From: Photobacterium carnosum
GTDB lineage: Bacteria > Pseudomonadota > Gammaproteobacteria > Enterobacterales > Vibrionaceae
Direction of reading: 5' to 3'
Length of the DNA: 47,096 nt
Assembly (NCBI RefSeq): GCF_002849605.1
Contig: NZ_NPIB01000033.1
Location: forward strand, 1 to 47,096
The notes beneath the pieces are model-generated. The model made no database searches and was not told the DNA's origin. It saw only the letters and a list, made by a program, of their open reading frames with translations. This document shows positions 8,118-17,384 of this stretch, in pieces. Position 1 is the stretch's first letter, and each line of letters begins with the position of its first letter. The translations under genes and the position numbers were made by a program.

Positions 8118-8684
8118 TTAATGTTGAATAATGGCATCCCAAGAAGCATTGATAGCTGCATCAAGCTCGCTATCAGTGATCTCTAATCTACCATTGATTT
8201 TTCGACGAGCTAAATAGCAACTCGTTTCTAAGCTCAGTGTACTTAAAATCTCATTATTAAGCGGTTTAAATAAATGACAGGCTTTACCTTCGTCAAACAT
8301 TTGATTGACGCAGCTAAAGAGTTGTTTATTTAATGCTTTCTTTTCAAAAGAATTGTTGCGAGGCAAGTGTTGAAATTGTCCTTGATTAATTAATGGAGCC
8401 TCACCATTAATAGACATATGCCATAGGTTTAGCCACATAATACGGTAGCGCTGTTTTATCGACATGCTATCGTTAATATTATGACTAATTTTTTTCGCGA
8501 TATAACCTAAAATATGTTCATGGAGTTGATACAGTAAATCATCTTTATCGTTGAAATAGCGATAAATTGTGCCTGTTGCAACTTGAGCTTCTTTGGCGAC
8601 CATTTGCATGGATAATCCATGAAAGCCATAGGTGGCTAATAGTTTTTCGGTTGCAGTTAATATTCGCTCTTTTTTATCAGTCAT
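8118..8684 (-). CDS. TetR-family repressor of the efflux operon
   Basis: This 188-residue regulator has an N-terminal TetR DNA-binding domain (residues 3-50). The helix-turn-helix GLSMQMVAKEAQVATGTIYRYF is followed by KDDLLYQL, typical of the family. The C-terminal ligand domain is not recognisable in detail. It is the first gene of a three-gene operon with the adaptor and pump, and an 18-bp perfect palindrome lies 28 bp upstream, so autoregulation and drug-induced derepression are the likely control. It may or may not also act on the neighbouring acrAB-like pair. Confidence 0.92.
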   Translation of the reverse strand: MTDKKERILTATEKLLATYGFHGLSMQMVAKEAQVATGTIYRYFNDKDDLLYQLHEHILGYIAKKISHNINDSMSIKQRYRIMWLNLWHMSINGEAPLINQGQFQHLPRNNSFEKKALNKQLFSCVNQMFDEGKACHLFKPLNNEILSTLSLETSCYLARRKINGRLEITDSELDAAINASWDAIIQH

Positions 8685-8711
8685 GGCTGTTTATATTTAA
8701 TAGGAGTGGTA

Positions 8712-8729
8712 TGAATGAATGTTCATTCA
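8712..8729. promoter_or_regulatory. Probable TetR operator upstream of the efflux operon
   Basis: The perfect inverted repeat TGAATGAA-TG-TTCATTCA has size and symmetry typical of TetR/AcrR operators. It lies 28 bp upstream of the tetR ATG, where it would overlap the promoter; AT-rich sequence suitable for a -10 box (TATTAAAT on the minus strand) lies between it and the gene. Confidence 0.75.
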
Positions 8730-8848
8730 GCGCTATTGTAGGATTTGATTATTGATTCGCAAGCCTTATTTACGTATTTATATCATTAATTATAATGACT
8801 AGGTGTTTGCGGTTATGCTTATTGAGTGGGATGTGGAGAGACGTAGTG

Positions 8849-8892
8849 ATAAAAAACAAAAAAAGCCCATATCAGTCTTGATATGGGCTTTT
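8849..8892 (-). terminator. Terminator of the acrAB-like operon
   Basis: A 14-bp stem AAAAGCCCATATCA/TGATATGGGCTTTT with a GTCT loop lies 25 bases past the acrB-like stop codon. The flank AAAAAACAAA becomes the U tract of the leftward transcript. Confidence 0.92.
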
Positions 8893-8917
8893 ATATTAAT
8901 GACGGTTTAAGCCGTTA

Positions 8918-11900
8918 TTATTGCTGTGTTGGTGGTGTGTTCTTGGTTGCCGATTTTTCTTTACCGCGACTAAAGATACGCTCTACTACCACAAAGAAAA
9001 TTGGAATAAAGAAAATACCTAAGAATGTCGAACTTAACATACCGCCAAGTACTGCGGTACCAATGGCATTTTTACCACCAGAACCAACACCCGTACTGAT
9101 TGCTAATGGGACAACACCAAGACCAAAGGCCAGTGATGTCATTATAATTGGACGTAGACGAACACGAACAGCGTGCAATGTTGCTTCTACTAATCCAGCC
9201 CCTTTTTCGTAGTATTCTTTGGCAAATTCCACGATCAGGATGGCATTTTTGGTGGCTAGACCTACCGTCGTTAAGAGGCCTACTTGGAAGAATACATCGT
9301 TAGGCAGACCACGAGCATTCATGGCCAGTAGAGCACCGATAATACCGAGTGGTACTACTAATACCACCGCAAAAGGTACCGACCAACTTTCATAAAGTGC
9401 GGCAAGAACTAAGAACACCACCAAGATAGATAGTGCATAAAGCATGGGGGCTTGGTTGCCTGATAGTCGTTCTTCATACGATAAACCATTCCACTCAACA
9501 CCAAAGCCTGGTGGTAATTTTTTCACCATCGCTTCAATATCAAGCATTGCTTGACCAGTACTGTAACCTGTGACAACACTGCCTTGAATGTTGACTGCTG
9601 GGGTGGCGTTAAAACGTTCTAGACGCGGCGAGGCATATTGCCATTCTCCAGTAGCAAAAGCTGAGAATGGCACCATTTCACCTTGGTTATTACGAACATA
9701 CCAAGTATTAAGATCCCCTGGTTTCATACGGTATTGTGCATCGCCTTGAACGAAAACTTTTTTCACTCGCCCACGGTCAATGAAGTCATTGACGTATGAG
9801 CTGCCCCAAGCAGTACCTAAAACTTGGTTTACAGATTGAATATTAATTCCTAAAGCCCGAATTTTTGATTGGTCGATGTTGATTTGGTACATCGGTGCAT
9901 CTTCTTGACCATTCGGGCGAACACCGACTAAGTTAGGGTTTTCAGATGCTAATTTAAGTAATTGGTTTCGAGCGGCAATCAGTTTGTCATGTCCTTGGCC
10001 ACTTCGATCTTGAAGGTAGAAATCAAAACCACTTGCGGTACCCAATTCGATAACGGCTGGCGGTGCAAACGAGAATACCATCGCATTTTTAATTTTTTGG
10101 AAATAGCCCATGGATCGGTTAACGATTGAATTAACATCCATACCAGGCAGTTGACGATCGGACCAATCTTTCAAGCCCACAAACGCCATACCCATATTTT
10201 GACCACTACCCGCAAAGCTAAAGCCAGAGACACTAAATACGCTTGCGACGCTGTCAGCTTCTTGGGTTAAATAGTAATCAGATACTTTATCCATTACTTC
10301 TTGGGTTTGTTCTTGGGTTGAGTTGACGGGCAATATTGCCTGACTGAATAAGATACCCTGATCTTCATCGGGTAAGAAAGAGGTTGGCATCCGCATGAAT
10401 ATCCAGCCAACAGCAACGGTTAAACCAAGAAAGATTAGCATTACACGAATTGAACGTTTGATCATTGCCGCAACGCTAGATTCATAGCGGCTCGTTAACT
10501 TATCAAAGGTGCGGTTAAACCAACCAAAGAAGCCTTTTTCATTACTGCCATGCTCAACAGGTTTAAGCATGGTGGCACATAGCGCAGGGGTGAGGATCAT
10601 TGCCACCAATACGGATAATGTCATTGCGGTTACAATGGTTATCGAGAATTGACGATAAATAACACCCGTAGAACCTGACATAAATGCCATTGGTACAAAT
10701 ACAGCTGAAAGGGTTAATGCAATACCAACCAGAGCGCCAGTAATTTGATCCATCGATTTTCGGGTTGCTTCAACGGCACTTAAGCCTTCTTCATGCATGA
10801 CTCGTTCGACGTTTTCCACCACCACTATCGCGTCATCAACCAGCAAGCCGATAGCAAGTACCATGGCGAACATGGTAAGGGTGTTAATAGAAAAACCGGC
10901 TAATGACAGCACCGCAAAGGTACCAAGTAATACTACTGGTACAGCGATGGTTGGAATTAAAGTTGCTCTAAAGTTTTGTAAGAAGAGGTACATGATGATA
11001 AACACCAAAGCGACCGCTTCAAATAGAGTATGTACAACACCTTCAATCGATTTTTCAACAAACGGTGTTGTATCGTAGGGGTAAACTGCTGTTAGGCCTT
11101 CAGGGAAGAATGGCTTTAATTCTTCAATTTTAGCTTTAACCGCTTCTGCTGTTGCAAGAGCGTTTGCACCTGTTGCTAGCTTTATACCTAAACCACTGGC
11201 TTGTTTACCGTTATAAAATACTTGTACTGAGTAATCTTCAGCACCCAATTCAACCCGTGCAACATCACTTAAATGGACTTTTGCTCCAGAAGAATCAGAC
11301 TTAACAATAATGTTCTTAAATTGTTCAGGGGTTTTTAAACGACTTTGGGCTGATACGGTTGCGTTAAGCTCTTGGCCTGGTAGTGATGGCGATGCACCAA
11401 GTTGACCGGCAGACACCTGCGCATTTTGTTCTTTGATTGCCGCAATGACATCAATACTTGTTAGGTTATATTTTGTTAGCTTGAGAGGATCTAGCCAAAT
11501 ACGCATCGCATATTGAGCACCAAAAGCTTGGATTTCACCTACACCAGCAACTCGACTCATTGGATCTGATACATTGGAACTGATGTAGTCCGAAATGTCA
11601 TTTTTATCCATTGAGCCATCTTCGGAATAGAATCCGACCACCATTAAGAAGCTTGAGCTAGATTTATTAACTTTAACACCTTGTTGCTGCACTTCCATTG
11701 GTAGTAATGGCAGCGCCGATTGAAGTTTGTTCTGAACTTGTACTTGAGCAATATCAGGATCAGCCTCGGCATTAAAGGTTAGGGTAATTTGGGCATTACC
11801 AAAGCTATCACTGGTTGATGATAAGTAACGTAAATTATCGATACCCGTCATGCGTTGCTCGATAACCTGTGTAACCGTATCTTCCATTGTTTTAGCATTA

Positions 11901-12055
11901 GCACCAGGGTAGTTAGCACTAATGACAACGGTTGGTGGTGCTATGCTAGGGTATTGCGAAACTGGTAGTTTTAGAATGGATAAGACACCAGCTAACATAA
12001 CAATAATGGCAATCACCCAAGCAAAAATAGGGCGATCAATAAAGAAGCGAGCCAT
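8918..12055 (-). CDS. acrB: RND multidrug efflux pump AcrB-like
   Basis: This 1045-residue inner-membrane drug/proton antiporter aligns with AcrB from the first residues ([17 protein letters not shown]). The proton-relay aspartates in [19 protein letters not shown] fall at residues 407-408, the AcrB numbering. The conserved Lys is in [18 protein letters not shown]. The adaptor gene ends 13 bases upstream, so the two form an operon. The pump would work as a trimer with the adaptor and a TolC-like channel encoded elsewhere. Naming it acrB reflects family similarity; the Vibrionaceae name (vexB or vmeB) cannot be settled here. Confidence 0.94.
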   Translation of the reverse strand: MARFFIDRPIFAWVIAIIVMLAGVLSILKLPVSQYPSIAPPTVVISANYPGANAKTMEDTVTQVIEQRMTGIDNLRYLSSTSDSFGNAQITLTFNAEADPDIAQVQVQNKLQSALPLLPMEVQQQGVKVNKSSSSFLMVVGFYSEDGSMDKNDISDYISSNVSDPMSRVAGVGEIQAFGAQYAMRIWLDPLKLTKYNLTSIDVIAAIKEQNAQVSAGQLGASPSLPGQELNATVSAQSRLKTPEQFKNIIVKSDSSGAKVHLSDVARVELGAEDYSVQVFYNGKQASGLGIKLATGANALATAEAVKAKIEELKPFFPEGLTAVYPYDTTPFVEKSIEGVVHTLFEAVALVFIIMYLFLQNFRATLIPTIAVPVVLLGTFAVLSLAGFSINTLTMFAMVLAIGLLVDDAIVVVENVERVMHEEGLSAVEATRKSMDQITGALVGIALTLSAVFVPMAFMSGSTGVIYRQFSITIVTAMTLSVLVAMILTPALCATMLKPVEHGSNEKGFFGWFNRTFDKLTSRYESSVAAMIKRSIRVMLIFLGLTVAVGWIFMRMPTSFLPDEDQGILFSQAILPVNSTQEQTQEVMDKVSDYYLTQEADSVASVFSVSGFSFAGSGQNMGMAFVGLKDWSDRQLPGMDVNSIVNRSMGYFQKIKNAMVFSFAPPAVIELGTASGFDFYLQDRSGQGHDKLIAARNQLLKLASENPNLVGVRPNGQEDAPMYQINIDQSKIRALGINIQSVNQVLGTAWGSSYVNDFIDRGRVKKVFVQGDAQYRMKPGDLNTWYVRNNQGEMVPFSAFATGEWQYASPRLERFNATPAVNIQGSVVTGYSTGQAMLDIEAMVKKLPPGFGVEWNGLSYEERLSGNQAPMLYALSILVVFLVLAALYESWSVPFAVVLVVPLGIIGALLAMNARGLPNDVFFQVGLLTTVGLATKNAILIVEFAKEYYEKGAGLVEATLHAVRVRLRPIIMTSLAFGLGVVPLAISTGVGSGGKNAIGTAVLGGMLSSTFLGIFFIPIFFVVVERIFSRGKEKSATKNTPPTQQ

Positions 12056-12068
12056 AATTTATTCCCTA

Positions 12069-13214
12069 TTATTGCGATTGAGTGGCTGTTGTTGGGGTTG
12101 GTTCAACCACAACGCCTGGACGGATTTTTTGTAAACCATCAACAATTACTTGATCGCCGTCTTTAAGTCCGCTAGTGATCCGCCATTGATTATCAATTGT
12201 TTCTGCTGTGGTCACCGTACGTGATTCCACTTTATTTTCAGCGCCTACAACCATCGCAATGGCTTGGCCTTTACTGTTGCGAGTAATGGCTTTTTGCGGG
12301 ATCATGATCGCTTTTGGATCGGTTCCCGTATTCAGTACTGCGCGAACATACATTCCAGGTAGTAAAACGCCATTAGGGTTTGGGAATTCGGCACGTAAAG
12401 TAACGGACCCTGTATTTGGATCAACATTTACTTCAGCAAACTGTAGTGTTCCGTGATGAGAATAAACACTGCCATCTTCAAGAATGAGTTCAACATCAGC
12501 ATTATCGCTAGCTTGAAGTTGACCTTGTTTAAGGGCTGATCTTAAACGTAGTAATTGGGTGCTTGATTGCGCGATATCAATATTAATCGGATCCAATTGC
12601 TGAATAGTGGCTAATACTAGCGGTTGACCCGCACTGACTAATGCACCTGGTGTTACGGATGATTGACCAATACGACCCGCTATTGGGGCTTTAACTTTGG
12701 TATAATTGAGATCTATTTTGGCTTTATTAACACTCGCTTTTGCAACATCAATACCAGCAAGAGCTACTTTATATTTTGCTTTGTTATCATCATAGGTTTG
12801 TTTACTGATAGCGCCGCGATTAACCAAGGTTTGGCTACGTTTAGCAAGTGCTTTGGCAGAATCTAGGTTGGCTTGAGCTTGGGCTAAACCCGCTTTTGCA
12901 CTGAGGTATGCGGCGTTATAAGTTGCTGAATCAATGCTATACAATGATTGCCCTTTGCTTACACTACTGCCTTCTTTGAAACTACGTTCAGTGATGATGC
13001 CTGATACTTGAGGACGAACCTCTGCTTCAAGGTAGGCTTTACTACGACCAGGGAGTTCTACATGGATGGCTTGTGGATGAGAACTGACGATAAGTGTGTC
13101 TACAGGTACACTTTTTGTAGCTTGCTGAGATTGGTCTTTGGATGTGTTTTGGTCACAAGCTGATATCCCTAGTGTTAAGCTGATAATAGTAGCAATAGCT
13201 GCGATTTTCCGCAT
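12069..13214 (-). CDS. acrA: RND efflux periplasmic adaptor lipoprotein AcrA-like
   Basis: This 381-residue protein has a lipoprotein signal peptide with the processing cysteine at residue 20 (ISAC), so it should be anchored by lipid in the inner membrane and face the periplasm. It has the AcrA layout: lipoyl half (LEAEVRPQVSGIITE), long helical hairpin (about 95-165), second lipoyl half (IDLNYTKVKAPIAGRIGQS), beta-barrel (DPINIDIAQSS) and membrane-proximal domain. AGGAG lies about 7 bases before the ATG. It is the first gene of the acrAB-like operon and diverges from rep. The leader contains a strong inverted repeat (13241-13277). Confidence 0.94.
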   Translation of the reverse strand: MRKIAAIATIISLTLGISACDQNTSKDQSQQATKSVPVDTLIVSSHPQAIHVELPGRSKAYLEAEVRPQVSGIITERSFKEGSSVSKGQSLYSIDSATYNAAYLSAKAGLAQAQANLDSAKALAKRSQTLVNRGAISKQTYDDNKAKYKVALAGIDVAKASVNKAKIDLNYTKVKAPIAGRIGQSSVTPGALVSAGQPLVLATIQQLDPINIDIAQSSTQLLRLRSALKQGQLQASDNADVELILEDGSVYSHHGTLQFAEVNVDPNTGSVTLRAEFPNPNGVLLPGMYVRAVLNTGTDPKAIMIPQKAITRNSKGQAIAMVVGAENKVESRTVTTAETIDNQWRITSGLKDGDQVIVDGLQKIRPGVVVEPTPTTATQSQ

Positions 13215-13240
13215 GAAATCTCCTAGATTTAAGCAATATA

Positions 13241-13277
13241 ATTACTGTTAAGTATTATTTTCTTATTTAACAGTAAT
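13241..13277. promoter_or_regulatory. 37-bp inverted repeat upstream of acrA
   Basis: Two perfect 11-bp arms, ATTACTGTTAA and TTAACAGTAAT, are separated by 15 AT-rich bases and end 27 bp before the acrA-like start. It could be a dimeric regulator's operator or an mRNA leader stem-loop. It lacks a following U tract in either direction, so it is not an obvious terminator. The other 240 bp up to rep are AT-rich with no further feature I can defend. Confidence 0.55.
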
Positions 13278-13521
13278 GTAACGTTTATTTGCTGTTTTGT
13301 AATCAACATTTAAGCTTATTTAGAATTCAGTTCGATTTGCTCTGATTAATTTTAGACCTTATTTAATATATTTAACCAAAATCTAGTGTTAAGTTGATTT
13401 AAATGATGAAATTAAAACAAAATGTTAATAAGTGATAAAGTGTCATTGCACGTTAAGTGAATAGACTTGTAATTAAAGCGCGTTAACATGCGCCCAATTT
13501 TTAATGACGTCAGGATAACTA

Positions 13522-15537
13522 ATGAAACTGAACCCAAGGCAAACAGAAGCAGTTAAATACGTTTCTGGGCCGTGCTTAGTCTTGGCAGGAGCCGGCTCAG
13601 GTAAAACACGTGTTATAACCAATAAAATCGCTTACTTAGTTCAGAAGTGTGACTATAAAGCACGTAATATCGCTGCTTTAACCTTCACCAATAAAGCTGC
13701 GCGTGAAATGAAGGAGCGTGTTGGTCAAACATTAGGTCGTCAAGAGTCTAAAGGGTTGATGGTGTCAACTTTCCATACCTTGGGGCTTAATATTGTGCGT
13801 CGAGAATGTAAATATTTAGGCTTAAAAGCTAATTTTTCATTGTTTGACGATCAAGATCAGATGGCGCTATTGAAAGAGTTGACGGAAGAAGAACTCGATG
13901 GTGATAAGGATTTATTAAAGCAATTACAGTCAACAATTTCTAACTGGAAAAATGACATGTTGTCGCCGATTGATGCGGCAGGTCGAGCGCAAACTGAGCG
14001 TGATCAATTGTTTGCCCATTGCTATGAAATGTATCAGCGTCAAATGAAAGCTTATAACGCACTTGATTTTGATGATTTGATTTTAATGCCAGTATTGTTG
14101 CTACGTGACAATCAAGACGTACGCCAACGGTGGCGAAATCGAATTCGTTATTTGCTGGTGGATGAATATCAAGATACCAATACTAGCCAATATCTGTTTG
14201 TGAAATTGTTGGTTGGTGAACGAGCACGATTTACCGTAGTTGGCGATGATGATCAGTCTGTTTATTCATGGCGTGGTGCTCAGCCAGAAAACTTAGCCTT
14301 ACTTAATAAAGATTTTCCGAATCTTAAAGTGGTTAAGCTTGAACAAAATTATCGTTCGACTAGTCGTATTTTGCGAACGGCAAATATTCTTATTGCTAAC
14401 AATCCGCACTTGTTTGAAAAAGAACTTTTTTCTGCCATTCCTGACGGCGCAATGGTTAAAGTGTTAACCGCAAAAAATGAAGATCATGAAGCTGAAAAAG
14501 TGGTTGGCGAATTAATTGCGCATCGCTTTATGAATAATACTGCTTATAAAGATTATGCAATTTTATATCGAGGTAATCATCAGTCACGACTATTTGAAAA
14601 ATCATTAATACAAAATCGGATCCCATATAATATTTCAGGTGGAACATCATTTTTTTCTCGGGCTGAAATTAAGGATATGATGGCTTATTTACGGCTATTG
14701 ACCAACCCTGATGACGATAATGCTTTTTTACGTATAGTGAATACACCCCGACGTGAGATTGGTCCAGTTACCCTCGAAAAGTTGGGAACATATGCCAATA
14801 TGCGAGGAAAGAGCTTGTTTGCTGCCAGTTTTGAAATGGGGCTTGAGCACCATCTTTCAGGGCGAGGCTTAGAATCATTGCAGCGATTTACTCACTGGAT
14901 CAATCAGCTAACTGATAACGCTGAACGTGGTGATACGGTTGCGGCAGTGCGCCAATTAGTGCGTGATATTCATTATGACGATTGGCTTTACGAAACGTCT
15001 GCCAGCCCTAAAGCTGCTGAAATGAGAATGAAAAATGTCTCAGATCTATACAGTTGGATCACCGCTGATTTAGAAGGTGATAACTACGATAATGAAGTTA
15101 AAACGCTGAAAGAAGTAGTCCAACGATTAACCCTACGCGACATCATGGAGCGCGGGGAAGATGATAGTGATGCTGATCAAGTGCAGTTAATGACTTTACA
15201 CGCATCTAAAGGATTGGAATTTCCTTATGTGTTCTTGGTTGGGGCTGAAGAGGGTATCTTGCCACATCAAACTAGTATTGATGAAGATAATGTCGATGAA
15301 GAACGCCGTCTTGCTTATGTGGGGATCACCCGCGCGCAACGAGAGCTGACGTTCACGTTATGTAAAGAGCGTCGCCAATATGGTGAGTTGCTCAAACCAG
15401 AGCCTAGTCGTTTCTTGTATGAATTACCGCAAGATGATCTCGACTGGGAAAGTGAACGTAAGCCTGTGACGGCAGAAGAGCGAATGCATAAGGGGCAAGC
15501 CCATATTGCTAATATTCGTAATTTGTTTAAAAAATAA
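13522..15537 (+). CDS. rep: ATP-dependent DNA helicase Rep
   Basis: This 671-residue superfamily 1A helicase moves 3'-to-5' and helps replication forks pass protein roadblocks. The Q-motif region [13 protein letters not shown], Walker A GAGSGKT (residues 23-29), motif Ia [11 protein letters not shown], motif [12 protein letters not shown], motif [16 protein letters not shown], motif IV LEQNYRS, motif [17 protein letters not shown] and motif [15 protein letters not shown] are all present. The length matches E. coli Rep (673 aa). AGGA precedes the ATG. In E. coli, rep follows ilvC and precedes gppA; here efflux genes separate it from ilvC. Confidence 0.98.
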   Translation: MKLNPRQTEAVKYVSGPCLVLAGAGSGKTRVITNKIAYLVQKCDYKARNIAALTFTNKAAREMKERVGQTLGRQESKGLMVSTFHTLGLNIVRRECKYLGLKANFSLFDDQDQMALLKELTEEELDGDKDLLKQLQSTISNWKNDMLSPIDAAGRAQTERDQLFAHCYEMYQRQMKAYNALDFDDLILMPVLLLRDNQDVRQRWRNRIRYLLVDEYQDTNTSQYLFVKLLVGERARFTVVGDDDQSVYSWRGAQPENLALLNKDFPNLKVVKLEQNYRSTSRILRTANILIANNPHLFEKELFSAIPDGAMVKVLTAKNEDHEAEKVVGELIAHRFMNNTAYKDYAILYRGNHQSRLFEKSLIQNRIPYNISGGTSFFSRAEIKDMMAYLRLLTNPDDDNAFLRIVNTPRREIGPVTLEKLGTYANMRGKSLFAASFEMGLEHHLSGRGLESLQRFTHWINQLTDNAERGDTVAAVRQLVRDIHYDDWLYETSASPKAAEMRMKNVSDLYSWITADLEGDNYDNEVKTLKEVVQRLTLRDIMERGEDDSDADQVQLMTLHASKGLEFPYVFLVGAEEGILPHQTSIDEDNVDEERRLAYVGITRAQRELTFTLCKERRQYGELLKPEPSRFLYELPQDDLDWESERKPVTAEERMHKGQAHIANIRNLFKK

Positions 15538-15560
15538 CGGCTAGCGAAAGATCTATCATA

Positions 15561-15586
15561 AGTAAGGGGGAGAGATCCCCCTTACT
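15561..15586. terminator. Hairpin between rep and cytochrome c5
   Basis: A 10-bp perfect stem AGTAAGGGGG/CCCCCTTACT lies between the convergent genes. It is very stable but has no T run on either side, so termination is probable, not certain. Confidence 0.6.
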
Positions 15587-15633
15587 GATACTAAATACAG
15601 TCAATAAATCAAATGTAACGAGTAAAAATTATT

Positions 15634-16044
15634 TTAGTTTGGTTTAATCATGTAATTAATGGTGGCCACAATTTCATCATCACTGCAGTCCATACAAGTT
15701 CCTTTTGCAGGCATAGCATTAAAACCTTCAATGGCGTGTTTAGCTAGAACTGCATCACCTTGGCTCATACGAGTGGCCCAATCATCTGCGTCACCTTTTT
15801 TTGGTGCTCCCATCAAGCCATTGTTATGACAAGAAGCACAATATTGGTCATAAATGACTTGGCCTGTTCGCGAAGACGTTGCTATAGCAGCGATTGGCGG
15901 TGTCGTCCCTTCAATATGTATATTTCCTATGGGTTTTATTCGATCATTGATCGCAGTGGCTGACATGTCAGCTGCTATCGTCGTGGTCGAGAAACAAAGA
16001 CTGGTACAAATAGCGATAAGGCATGGTCGTAAAGATAAATCCAT
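15634..16044 (-). CDS. Cytochrome c5-like monohaem cytochrome
   Basis: This 136-residue secreted protein has a signal peptide (hydrophobic about residues 8-25). The single haem site CASCH is at residues 69-73, and the sixth-ligand methionine is in AMPAKG near residue 111. The CMDC pair at 117-120 is the disulfide typical of cytochrome c5. It should sit in the periplasm and carry electrons in respiration. I chose the ATG at 16044 because AAAGG lies 6-7 bases upstream; an in-frame GTG at 16053 overlaps that site. The gene is convergent with rep. Confidence 0.93.
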   Translation of the reverse strand: MDLSLRPCLIAICTSLCFSTTTIAADMSATAINDRIKPIGNIHIEGTTPPIAAIATSSRTGQVIYDQYCASCHNNGLMGAPKKGDADDWATRMSQGDAVLAKHAIEGFNAMPAKGTCMDCSDDEIVATINYMIKPN

Positions 16045-16253
16045 TTTTGGCACCTTTATACATCCAGTTATTAAGGGAAAGTAATAAAATACTGCTTAAG
16101 AGTATGCTGATTTATACGTACAACAGATGTTGCAATTTGGTAAGTATAGCAATAATGATGAATGTTCAAGGCTGATGTCGTGCTGTGTATGATACGAATC
16201 AACATCGATTTGCTGATAAAATCAGCGAGCGGAATAAAAACAAAAAAAAACAC

Positions 16254-16282
16254 TTGCCGAGTCGCGTTCTGATCCGTAATAT
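16254..16282 (+). promoter_or_regulatory. Probable promoter of the tRNA cluster
   Basis: TTGCCG (16254-16259) and TAATAT (16277-16282) are 17 bp apart and end 21 bp before tRNA-Arg. The -35 is a fair match and the -10 a moderate one. The location is right for a stable-RNA promoter. Confidence 0.5.
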
Positions 16283-16303
16283 TCACCTCGTCGATAGGGC
16301 AAG

Positions 16304-16380
<77 letters not shown>

Positions 16381-16414
16381 TCATCCGGTCGTATTGGCAA
16401 AGGTAAAAAACATT

Positions 16415-16491
16415 GGTGGCTATAGCTCAGTTGGTAGAGTCCCGGATTGTGATTCCGGTTGTCGCGAGTTCGAGCCTCGTTAGCCACCCCA
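16415..16491 (+). tRNA. tRNA-His (anticodon GTG), copy 1
   Basis: The sequence begins with the extra G at position -1 diagnostic of tRNA-His (GGTGGCTA pairing with TAGCCACC) and ends with encoded CCA. The anticodon loop TTGTGAT gives GTG. It lies 34 bases after tRNA-Arg. Confidence 0.97.
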
Positions 16492-16567
16492 TATTATAAG
16501 ATGTTGATCTCCCTGTCAGCATGTTGGCTTTTAAAAGCCCGCTTGTTTTACAAGCACACAGAATTTA

Positions 16568-16626
16568 GTCAGTGATAACGTAGTTTTATAGCGTATCCCA
16601 GGCTTCTAGGATTAGCGGACCAGATG
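16568..16626 (+). pseudogene. Possible decayed tRNA-Pro-like remnant
   Basis: GTCAGTGATAACGTAGTTTTATAGCG resembles the first part of the tRNA-Pro genes (GTCGGTGAATAGCGCAGTTTGGTAGCG) and is followed by an unpairable GGACCAGATGG. It lies in the 161-base gap where E. coli has tRNA-Leu. The assignment is by eye only. Confidence 0.4.
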
Positions 16627-16652
16627 GTTTGTTTTCTTAGTAACGATTTAGT

Positions 16653-16729
<77 letters not shown>

Positions 16730-16737
16730 CTAACAAT

Positions 16738-16814
16738 GGTGGCTATAGCTCAGTTGGTAGAGTCCCGGATTGTGATTCCGGTTGTCGCGAGTTCGAGCCT
16801 CGTTAGCCACCCCA
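16738..16814 (+). tRNA. tRNA-His (anticodon GTG), copy 2
   Basis: Identical over 77 bases to the copy at 16415, including the -1 G and CCA. It starts 8 bases after tRNA-Pro copy 1. Confidence 0.97.
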
Positions 16815-16867
16815 TTATTCAGGTTATCTTTTATTAGAGACCTTGGCCTTGTAAGCCTAAACATTGT

Positions 16868-16944
<77 letters not shown>

Positions 16945-16952
16945 CCATTAAG

Positions 16953-16983
16953 AAAACCGTATTGAAAGATACGGTTTTTTTTC
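16953..16983 (+). terminator. Intrinsic terminator of the tRNA cluster
   Basis: The stem AAACCGTAT(T)/(G)ATACGGTTT with a GAAA loop is followed by a run of T and then CGTCTGTAT, the same tail found after type A terminators near the left end. Confidence 0.9.
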
Positions 16984-17000
16984 GTCTGTATAAAAGTAAA

Positions 17001-17070
17001 TCGGTATCATTGGTTTAAAGCTAGAGGATCGGGGGTTCACCGATATTAGAATCTAGCTCTTCACCTACCA
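17001..17070 (+). pseudogene. Decayed tRNA-Pro-like copy
   Basis: Fragments of tRNA-Pro are visible in order: TCGGT, TTGGTTTA, AGAGGATCGGGGGTTC, CACCGA and CTCTTCACCTACCA. They are interrupted and cannot fold as a cloverleaf. A terminator follows, as after the intact cluster. Confidence 0.7.
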
Positions 17071-17077
17071 TCATTAA

Positions 17078-17110
17078 GAAAACCTGAATCGAAAGATTCA
17101 GGTTTTTTTT
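17078..17110 (+). terminator. Intrinsic terminator after the decayed tRNA-Pro copy
   Basis: A 10-bp perfect stem AACCTGAATC/GATTCAGGTT with a GAAA loop and eight T, followed by CGTCTG. The stem sequence differs from that at 16953, but the plan and flanks are the same. Confidence 0.88.
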
Positions 17111-17129
17111 CGTCTGCAGTTTGTGAAAA

Positions 17130-17202
17130 TAGTGGCTAGCTCAGTTTGGTGGCGCATCTCTGAGTTTTAAGAAAATAGCGGACTAGAGGGGCGTTGATAG
17201 TG
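17130..17202 (+). pseudogene. Decayed tRNA-like copy (His/Pro hybrid)
   Basis: AGTGGCTAGCTCAGTTTGGTGGCGCATCT joins a tRNA-His-like 5' end to a tRNA-Pro-like D arm. Later fragments (GACTAGAGGGGCG) are weak. No cloverleaf can form. Confidence 0.5.
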
Positions 17203-17220
17203 TTGGTTTAATTATGTCAA

Positions 17221-17298
17221 CCATCGGTAGGTTTAGTGATTAACTTGCTAGGTGATTGGTTGCGGGATGTGTTTAACCCTAAGATTTATAAAGGTTAG
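17221..17298 (+). pseudogene. ABC peptide-permease 3'-end remnant, copy A
   Basis: In one frame this reads PS-V-GLVINLLGDWLRDVFNPK and then IYKG and a stop codon. LLGDWLRD..(N/D)P is the signature ending of DppC/SapC-type inner-membrane permeases of peptide ABC transporters. The remnant starts at CCATCG, as copy B does, but has lost an internal transmembrane stretch of about 90 bp present in copy B. There is no start codon and no upstream gene body. Confidence 0.7.
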
Positions 17299-17329
17299 AT
17301 TAGATTTGCTATCTTGAGAGTAAATGAAG

Positions 17330-17354
17330 AAAGGCGACCGTGTGGTCGCCTTTG
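17330..17354. terminator. Terminator between permease remnant A and the lipoprotein gene
   Basis: A 10-bp perfect stem AAAGGCGACC/GGTCGCCTTT with a GTGT loop. The hairpin and about 10 bases upstream are identical to those at 20103-20128. It lies 31 bases beyond the lipoprotein stop codon. Confidence 0.85.
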
Positions 17355-17384
17355 TTGATTAGTCCGCTTTGGCTACGGGAGAAA

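Noticed and set aside
10797..11078. Forward frames inside the two RND pump genes
   Set aside because: They are antisense to well-supported pump coding sequence and show no family similarity.
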